From the NCBI GenBank assembly GCA_947167995.1, contig CAMVKS010000018.1:1-47235 (forward strand): a DNA stretch of 47,235 nt. Direction: 5' to 3'. Made by a program: the position numbers and the translations under genes. This stretch comes from an uncultured Prevotellaceae bacterium (GTDB lineage: Bacteria > Bacteroidota > Bacteroidia > Bacteroidales > Muribaculaceae). The notes below the pieces were generated by a model. The model had not been told where the DNA came from, did no database searches, and worked only from the letters and a program-made list of their open reading frames with translations. Positions 41,712 through 47,235 of the stretch are shown piece after piece; position 1 is the stretch's first letter, and the number at the start of each line of letters is the position of its first letter.

Positions 41712-42773
41712 ATGCCACAACCTAATTATAATCTTCATCTGAAAGGCTACGTCGGAGGATGCGACTTCGACCGTAACTATGTGGACTATGTTCTGGCCAA
41801 GAACAAAGACAAACCGGTTCACGTTCTCATTGACAGCCTGGGGGGATCGCTCGCGACTGCACTATCCATCGCCAGCGCCTTCCGTGCGCATGGCGATGTG
41901 ACAGTGCACTTCGTGGGGATGAACGCTAGCGCGGCGACTGTCGCCTCCCTCGGTGCCAAGCATATCTCCATGGACTCGTCGGCAATGTACCTGGTGCACA
42001 AATGCAGCGCGGAGTTCTTTGAGTGGGGAAACCTCAATGCCGACCAGCTCGCTGAGGTGCGCGACAACTGTGAGGCTGCCATACGTGACCTGAATAAGCT
42101 GGACAACAATATCGCCACCATGTATGCAGGCAAGTGCAGCAAGAAACAGCAAGATCTGCTCGACCTCATGAAGGAAGGTGGATGGCTGTCGGCAAAGGAA
42201 GCTCTGGAATGGGGATTTGTGGATGAGGTTACGGAGTTCCAGGAACCTAAGCCTGTACTCACGGATGCAGTGGCTTCGGCCATGGCAGCTGCTGGTATGC
42301 CTATCCCAAACGTACCTACCGATGGCAAGGAAACGCTGTTCGCACGTTTCCTCGCTTCTATAGCCGCGCTGTTCAAGCCAGGCTCGTTAAAGGATGAGGA
42401 AGAGCCTGAGACTGATGACGAGCCATTAGAAGTTAATAAATATAATAACGTTAGTAACTCTGTAGCAGAAACCATGAACCAAACACAATCCTTTTCGCTC
42501 TTGGGCAAAGTCCTCAATGTGGAGGGCTTTGCCGTGGGTGAGAACGGCGTGACGCTATCTATTGAACAGATGCAAGCGGTAGAGAACGCTCTTGCCGATC
42601 GTGACAGGAGCAACGCCGAACTCACAGAGCAGGTGGCAGCACTGAAAGCGGCTCCTGCTGAGAAGTCCCAGTCTGTCGTTGATGACAAGTCTCAACATGA
42701 GGCAGACAATCCTTTTGCTCAATTCGCCAACAAGGTGAACAACGCACGACAAATGTATAATCAAGTACCGTAA
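41712..42773 (+). CDS. ClpP-type head maturation protease fused to scaffold
   Basis: The product is 353 aa. Residues about 1-180 form a ClpP/SppA-like serine protease with SLGGS (42-46), nucleophile Ser73 in GMNASAAT and His96 in VHKC. The C-terminal about 100 residues (from about 255) are charged and helical (MQAVENALADRDRSNAELTE region), typical of a capsid assembly scaffold. A Met at residue 255 (ATG at 42474) with an AT-rich lead could start a nested scaffold, as in lambda C/Nu3. The protease is expected to process head proteins. The major capsid gene follows 13 bp later. Confidence 0.87.
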   Translation: MPQPNYNLHLKGYVGGCDFDRNYVDYVLAKNKDKPVHVLIDSLGGSLATALSIASAFRAHGDVTVHFVGMNASAATVASLGAKHISMDSSAMYLVHKCSAEFFEWGNLNADQLAEVRDNCEAAIRDLNKLDNNIATMYAGKCSKKQQDLLDLMKEGGWLSAKEALEWGFVDEVTEFQEPKPVLTDAVASAMAAAGMPIPNVPTDGKETLFARFLASIAALFKPGSLKDEEEPETDDEPLEVNKYNNVSNSVAETMNQTQSFSLLGKVLNVEGFAVGENGVTLSIEQMQAVENALADRDRSNAELTEQVAALKAAPAEKSQSVVDDKSQHEADNPFAQFANKVNNARQMYNQVP

Positions 42774-42786
42774 AAATCTAATCACT

Positions 42787-43755
42787 ATGGCAGGACAATT
42801 AAATGTAACACCTAATCTGCACGACTTTCAAGAAGCCGCCACGAAATATCGTCCTCAGCTGCTCTATATGCCCATCATAGGCTGTGAGCAAACTCTGAAG
42901 CACATGACGCCACGCCCAGGAATCCGATACAAGGAGAATGTGGGGGCCATCAGCGGCGACGCTCAGTTTGGTCCGTACAAGCCAAGCCGCTCGACGGACT
43001 TCAACCTCAATGTGGACTACCGCACCCTGGAGACTTTCATGGGTTCGGTGCACTGCAAGTTCGAGCCTAACTCGGCAGCGTCCACTATCCTCGGCTATCA
43101 TGCCGCAACTAAGGGTGACGGCCAGATGAGAGCTCCTACTGCGCTCCATGTGCTGACTCTTATCGCCAAAGGGCTCTCAAGCAGCCTTGACGAGGCAATA
43201 TGGAATGCGGTTCGCAATGCCAATGGCGACACCACGAAAGATCTTTTTGACGGTTTCGACACCATCACACAGATGGAGATTGACGCTGACAACATCAGTG
43301 AGGCAAACAAGAACTATATGAAACTTGAGGAGGAAATCACCACCTCGAATGCTCTGGACATCGCCAAAGAGATTCTTTACTCTCTTGACCCACGTCTGCG
43401 CGCGCAGGAACTCAACATGTACTGCTCGCAGGACTTCGCCGACAAGTACAACGAGGCGATGCTGCTGACTCATGCAGGTATCAACTACTACAACCAGTTC
43501 GGACAGAACACCGTGGAAGGCAGCAACGGAAAACTTCACATCGTGCCCCTGTTCAACAAGGCTGACAGCAAGTTCATACACGTGACTCCTAAGAGTAACA
43601 TGCTGGTGGGATTCGACCAGATGAGCGACATCGAGAGCGTGATGGTGAAGGAGTATGAGCCTTTCATCCTCTCCTACATCGCTACCATGTTCTTCGGCGT
43701 GCAGTTCGAGAGCATCGACTACCGCAGAATGAAGGTGATTGAACTAGCAGCGTGA
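42787..43755 (+). CDS. Phage major capsid protein
   Basis: The product is 322 aa, directly after the protease-scaffold gene, the expected place and size of an HK97-type major capsid protein. Features are an early aromatic-rich start (about 1-45), a mid-protein helix-rich stretch with ALDIAKEILYSLDPRLRAQEL, and a closing segment LVGFDQMSDIESVMVKEYEPFILSYIATMFFGVQ. Family recognition is moderate; position is the main support. There is no large N-terminal delta domain, so the fused scaffold probably replaces it. Confidence 0.8.
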   Translation: MAGQLNVTPNLHDFQEAATKYRPQLLYMPIIGCEQTLKHMTPRPGIRYKENVGAISGDAQFGPYKPSRSTDFNLNVDYRTLETFMGSVHCKFEPNSAASTILGYHAATKGDGQMRAPTALHVLTLIAKGLSSSLDEAIWNAVRNANGDTTKDLFDGFDTITQMEIDADNISEANKNYMKLEEEITTSNALDIAKEILYSLDPRLRAQELNMYCSQDFADKYNEAMLLTHAGINYYNQFGQNTVEGSNGKLHIVPLFNKADSKFIHVTPKSNMLVGFDQMSDIESVMVKEYEPFILSYIATMFFGVQFESIDYRRMKVIELAA

Positions 43756-43793
43756 TATTGAACTGATTACTGACAACTGAAAACTGAAACATT

Positions 43794-44417
43794 ATGCCTA
43801 GACAAACATGTACTCCAATACAGAGGTCTCTTGCCTGGTGCCAAGGCACGCCTGAGCTGCCTGGCATCAAGCGTAGGCTCTACTACATCAGCAAGGACCA
43901 GATTGTTTCATGGCCGACTCTGACACGTGACCAGAACGGTCGCCTGACTTCGGCAGCATATTCGGGAAACTTCGAGCTGGTGGCTGACGCTACTTGGAAG
44001 TTCATCGACATCCTGCCCGACAAGTCACAGCTCACTAGTGAGGCACAAGGTGAATACCCTTCCATGACTCAGTTGAACAAGCTGACAGCTGTTCACCCAG
44101 GCGTGGGTGTTGAAGCTTCTGCTCTCTCTGCTTATGTGAACAACTGCGACTGCGTATATCTCGTGGAGACTGTACGCAACAAATTCCGTGTCGTAGGGAG
44201 CGAGAAATGGCAGGTGAAGTCAACAGTGGCGCAAGACCTAGGGCAAGGTGCTACTGGCACCACAAGTACAACTCTTAACGTGGAAGCTACCGATGAGTGC
44301 CCAGCTCCTTTCTATCAAGGTAAGATTGACACTGAGGATGGTATCATCTATGCTGACCAACAGCAGGCGCAGCCCGTAGTAGATGGAGACCCGGATGAAG
44401 ACACTGCAGATCCTTGA
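43794..44417 (+). CDS. Conserved phage structural protein
   Basis: The product is 207 aa. The start (CTPIQRSLAWCQGTPELPGIKRRLYYI) and the long conserved middle (DKSQLTSEAQGEYPSMTQLN, VGSEKWQVKSTVAQDLGQG ATGTTSTT) belong to a family I associate with Bacteroidales prophage head-tail regions; a tail-tube or head-completion role is possible. The C-terminus is acidic (DGDPDEDTADP). It lies 38 bp after the capsid gene. Confidence 0.72.
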   Translation: MPRQTCTPIQRSLAWCQGTPELPGIKRRLYYISKDQIVSWPTLTRDQNGRLTSAAYSGNFELVADATWKFIDILPDKSQLTSEAQGEYPSMTQLNKLTAVHPGVGVEASALSAYVNNCDCVYLVETVRNKFRVVGSEKWQVKSTVAQDLGQGATGTTSTTLNVEATDECPAPFYQGKIDTEDGIIYADQQQAQPVVDGDPDEDTADP

Positions 44418-44434
44418 TTTTTGACACTTGAATC

Positions 44435-45094
44435 ATGACTGACGAGAGGACTTCCATCGATATGAGGGGAACACTGAGCGAATTGACGTTCCCTGAGGTC
44501 GGTGAGGGTTCTCTCGTCATCGATTTGGGATCAAGGCAGACCAGAGCGCAGCCAAAGGACTTGTTCGCAGTGAACAAGCGCAAGTCGTGGGATAAGACTG
44601 TCGAAGCTCGTTGCGACTTCACTTATAAGCTAAGCCTTACTCGCCGCTCTGACGTTGATTTCATCTCAATCTGGAAGAAGTCGGTCTATGGCCGCACACT
44701 AACGGACATCAAAGGTGATCCTGACATGGTCACCTTCTTTGCTGAGAGTATAACTCCAGTGATAAGTGAGACGTTGGGCTACCATCTTGCAGATGGCTCG
44801 TGGGCTGTATGTACTTCTCCTAAGCGAAGACACAAGGAAAAGAACTTTGCAACGCTGATTAGTGAGCGCATAGCTGCCTCACTTGGAATTCCGTTCTACG
44901 AGGACGTGGCACTGTGTCACAGCAAGCAAAGAGTGAACGCCGTGTTTGAGCTTAACAATCTTCCGAAAGAGAGCAACATCATTGTGTTTGACGACTTCGT
45001 GACGACAGGGATGACTCTCGCTGGAATGAAGAAGCTGCTCACAAAGTACAAGAAGAATGTGGTATTCTACAGTTGCATAAATAATAAACTTTGA
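44435..45094 (+). CDS. Phosphoribosyltransferase-like protein in phage head module
   Basis: The product is 219 aa. The C-terminal half is a PRTase-type I fold with the PRPP-binding loop IIVFDDFVTTG (182-192) and a preceding KQRVNAVFELN segment as in ComF/orotate-type enzymes. The N-terminal about 65 residues are extra and unrecognised. The two acidic residues and TTG of the PRPP site are present, so activity is plausible. Placement between structural and packaging genes is unusual; possible roles are nucleotide or DNA-base modification or salvage. This is inference. Confidence 0.78.
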   Translation: MTDERTSIDMRGTLSELTFPEVGEGSLVIDLGSRQTRAQPKDLFAVNKRKSWDKTVEARCDFTYKLSLTRRSDVDFISIWKKSVYGRTLTDIKGDPDMVTFFAESITPVISETLGYHLADGSWAVCTSPKRRHKEKNFATLISERIAASLGIPFYEDVALCHSKQRVNAVFELNNLPKESNIIVFDDFVTTGMTLAGMKKLLTKYKKNVVFYSCINNKL

Positions 45095-45096
45095 TT

Positions 45097-45831
45097 ATGG
45101 ATAATAACTTTACAAAACAGATTCAAGATTGGCTGAATGCTCCTGCGTCAGAACGTGACTATAATGAGGGAGCAATGCTGCTGCTGAAGCTCACTGGGAA
45201 CCAGATTTGGTACCGCAATTTGACAATGCATCGTACTCGCAAGGGTGAAGAGTTCATCGAGTACCAGCTGAAGAAACGCCTCACTTTCAGACTGAGGCAG
45301 GTGACTCATGAGCAGGTGGAACAGATGCAGAAACAGGTGGATGGAATCGTGGAGAAGCGTAATCTGGAGAAGACTAACACCACTCCAGCTTCTGAGTTCA
45401 AGGCTGGCAAGCGTGCCGACCATGATGAGCTTCCTGATGAGGTGCAGGCCCTCTATGTCGAGAACCTCTCCATCGTGCAGAAGATGCGCGAACTGCATCT
45501 GAAGCTGAGATCGCTTTCTCTTGATAGCGCACCTTGCCCGGACAGTGAGAGGTACCCATTCCTCAAGGAACTCATCGCTCTCGATAAGAAACTGCACTCA
45601 AATTGGGAAATCTATGACCATTACACAGGTGCAGATGGTGAGCAGGTTCTGACTGAGGACTTGCGTGAGCAGAGCAAGAATGCTGTTAGGATGATTAACC
45701 TCAACAAGAACCGATTTGCCAAGAAGCCCACAGAGGAACTTAAGGGTAAGATCCTCGCGTGGTATGGGCAAGTGATTAGTCCTACTGATAAACTCACAAA
45801 TGAGTTGAAAGCTATTGGCATCCTTGATTGA
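45097..45831 (+). CDS. Phage protein of unknown function
   Basis: The product is 244 aa from the ATG at 45097, 2 bp after the PRTase gene stop; a TTG at 45091 overlaps that stop. The N-terminal part has an LLLKLTGNQIWYRNL stretch; the middle is coiled-coil-like with basic character. No domain is recognised. The stop overlaps the next gene's TTG start. Confidence 0.7.
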   Translation: MDNNFTKQIQDWLNAPASERDYNEGAMLLLKLTGNQIWYRNLTMHRTRKGEEFIEYQLKKRLTFRLRQVTHEQVEQMQKQVDGIVEKRNLEKTNTTPASEFKAGKRADHDELPDEVQALYVENLSIVQKMRELHLKLRSLSLDSAPCPDSERYPFLKELIALDKKLHSNWEIYDHYTGADGEQVLTEDLREQSKNAVRMINLNKNRFAKKPTEELKGKILAWYGQVISPTDKLTNELKAIGILD

Positions 45832-46358
45832 GACGCAATGCGGACATAGGAGATTATTTGAAGCCGATACGTGAAAAACCGTATCAGGCTTATCTCTCAA
45901 ATGCCTTGCAAGTGGCAGACATTCTCGACTGGGTACTGAAGCAGCTGGGGAAGTCGGAGGTGTGGCAGACTTCGTTCTCCATATCTGAGGAGTTTATCAG
46001 ACGTCTCTACTTTATCGAGAAGTCTGGACTCGTCACCAAGTTTAACCTGGTGCTTGACCACAAAGCGACAAACAAGACGCTCAAATTATGGGCGTTTATT
46101 ACGCAGGTTATTGATACCACATACTTAGCAGATAACCATAGCAAGGTACTTCTGGCTAAAAGCGAGCGTGGCGAAATGGTGAGTATCATAACATCTCAAA
46201 ACCTAACACGTGGTAACAGGTGTGAGAGTGCAGTGATAACCACAGATGAAGACATCTTCGGCACTCTCCACGCTCAAATTCAAGATTTAATAACTAACCA
46301 TTCGGTTCCTCTCAATGACCTATTCGCTGCGCGCATTCTTGGCGGCGCCTCAACATAG
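45828..46358 (+). CDS. Phospholipase D-like nuclease-fold protein
   Basis: The product is 176 aa. It uses a TTG start at 45828 overlapping the stop of the gene before, since the only nearby ATG is out of frame. A single HKD-like motif is present: HSKVLLA (His104, Lys106) followed by ITSQNLTRGNR with Asn125, typical of the PLD-like phage or nuclease family. One motif per chain suggests a dimer active site. The role in the phage is unclear; DNA processing is possible. Confidence 0.7.
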   Translation: MRRNADIGDYLKPIREKPYQAYLSNALQVADILDWVLKQLGKSEVWQTSFSISEEFIRRLYFIEKSGLVTKFNLVLDHKATNKTLKLWAFITQVIDTTYLADNHSKVLLAKSERGEMVSIITSQNLTRGNRCESAVITTDEDIFGTLHAQIQDLITNHSVPLNDLFAARILGGAST

Positions 46359-46418
46359 TTCATGCAAGCATGCCTCTGTATTCGGCTTGCACAAGAATTC
46401 AGAAAAAGAAGTTTGATT

Positions 46419-46694
46419 ATGGAATATACAGATAAAGAGTTAGAGCAGGTTGAGCAGTATGCATCAATATATCTGAAGATAAGTGATATGGCAGTGATTC
46501 TTGGAGTCCCTGCAGAGCAACTCCGCTCGGACATTGCAGACCACAATACTGAGGTGAGTCTGCGCTATCGACGTGGGAAGGCCGCATCAAAGGTTAAGCT
46601 GCTGCATCAGGAGATGATGCTGGCACAGGTTGGCTCGCCTCTCGCCATTGAGAATACTCACCGTAATCTGCTCGACATGGAGGATGATGAGTGA
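46419..46694 (+). CDS. Small terminase-like phage protein
   Basis: The product is 91 aa from the ATG at 46419, preferred to 46362 because the shorter form begins with MEYTDKELEQVEQYA. A helix-turn-helix-like part (MAVILGVPAEQLRSDI, about 26-41) is followed by LRYRRGKAASKVKLLHQEMMLAQVGSPLA, a pattern seen in small terminase subunits, which recognise the packaging site. The large terminase would be expected next but the window ends before it could be seen, and a reverse gene comes between. Confidence 0.65.
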   Translation: MEYTDKELEQVEQYASIYLKISDMAVILGVPAEQLRSDIADHNTEVSLRYRRGKAASKVKLLHQEMMLAQVGSPLAIENTHRNLLDMEDDE

Positions 46695-46698
46695 TATT

Positions 46699-47178
46699 TT
46701 ATTGTTGTGAGGCATTCATTAGTTCTTTCAATGATATTTTAGAAGTGGCAGAATCCACTCTCTCATATGTCTTAAACTCAAACGCGTTGCTGTCCTGAAG
46801 ATAAACCTTTTCTCTTTTCGGATCTTCTATATTGAACAACAAAATTGTGTCTCCGGCACAAACAAATGCAGCAATTATTGGATGTATTTCCCAGTATGGA
46901 ATGCTAAACGCAGTCATTTCCCGCAATTTGACATCTCTCATCGTTTTGCCCACCAGTTCTTCATCCTGACCTGATTTCAAAGCAACTACCAGTATTGTGT
47001 CCTCATTATCAAGCGCCCTGATGAGATTGAAATGTTTATATGCCCAAACGCTCAGCACCCGAAAGTCTTTGGTCTCTATCTCACCGTAATGATGCTTCGC
47101 TAACTCATACTTGTGCCCTGAAAATGACATCAGAGGGAAACACATCAGCAGAACAATATAGTAAAGTATCTTCTTCAT
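46699..47178 (-). CDS. Secreted protein of unknown function, reversed in the phage region
   Basis: The product is 159 aa. A clear signal peptide (about 1-19, MKKILYYIVLLMCFPLMSF) is followed by a mature domain with several charged stretches but no recognised family. It runs against the phage genes and starts 57 bp before the window edge, so it is likely an independently expressed cargo (moron) gene or the first host gene after a break. Its 3' end lies 4 bp from the terminase-like gene's stop, a convergent arrangement. Confidence 0.65.
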   Translation of the reverse strand: MKKILYYIVLLMCFPLMSFSGHKYELAKHHYGEIETKDFRVLSVWAYKHFNLIRALDNEDTILVVALKSGQDEELVGKTMRDVKLREMTAFSIPYWEIHPIIAAFVCAGDTILLFNIEDPKREKVYLQDSNAFEFKTYERVDSATSKISLKELMNASQQ

Positions 47179-47235
47179 TATAACCTAAAATCCGCAACTA
47201 TCATCCAATACACGATTAAGGGTAGATTTATGAGT

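Noticed and set aside
41819-42688. Minus-strand open frame opposite the head protease (289 codons)
   Set aside because: Ser-rich shadow of the sense gene; no support.

Overview
The window looks like a chromosome segment of a gut Bacteroidales bacterium, probably of the Muribaculaceae/Prevotellaceae type. The evidence is as follows. Many genes are preceded by the Bacteroidetes promoter (TTTG, 19-21 bp, then TAnnTTTG) and lack strong Shine-Dalgarno sites. There are tandem deoxynucleoside kinases, DUF3667, YARHG and dockerin-like EF-hand pairs on secreted proteins, and many signal-peptide proteins that begin MKK. No rRNA, intact tRNA or CRISPR array was seen.

Layout. 1-820: gene-poor, with a short phage-like remnant and several perfect inverted repeats. 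820-5430: a secreted dockerin-type protein, a lipoprotein, two deoxynucleoside kinases and an orphan MlaF-type ATPase. 5667-8446: an FMN reductase and a HipBA module. 8660-16763: a long minus-strand run. It holds a secreted caspase-like protease, a very acidic membrane-anchored protein, a zinc-ribbon protein and a Sel1-repeat protein (one likely operon), then two membrane-anchored EndoG-type nucleases, then mnmE. 17175-24879: YARHG protein, ligA, a VWA protein, an unknown conserved protein, a lipoprotein, a small secreted protein and a DUF3667 membrane protein. 24914-28873: a broken radical-SAM gene, an esterase, truA, an FGE-like dockerin protein and a His/Pro-rich secreted protein. 29092-33360: a redox/detoxification operon (exported flavodoxin, alpha/beta hydrolase with a Cys nucleophile, FMN reductase, hexapeptide acetyltransferase) followed by an AraC regulator.

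33361-34938 is a scar region. A HigBA toxin-antitoxin pair, a MITE-like element and three copies of a 20-bp sequence lie here; read on the minus strand, the 20-mer looks like the 3' end of a tRNA-Ser including CCA. From 34939 to the right edge lies a phage or phage-satellite element. It has a repressor with divergent early genes, a primase-helicase, an ordered array of TTCCACA repeats that looks like a replication origin, an ArdA antirestriction protein, a ClpP-type head protease fused to a scaffold, a major capsid protein, a further structural protein, a phosphoribosyltransferase, a PLD-like protein, a small-terminase-like protein, and a reverse-oriented secreted cargo gene at the edge. The element is cut by the window end, so its integrase, large terminase, portal and tail cannot be assessed.

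The strongest candidates for something new are the origin-like repeat array beside the primase-helicase, the tRNA-end repeats around HigBA and the element boundary, the caspase operon, and a sliding-clamp-like motif at the extra N-terminus of LigA.
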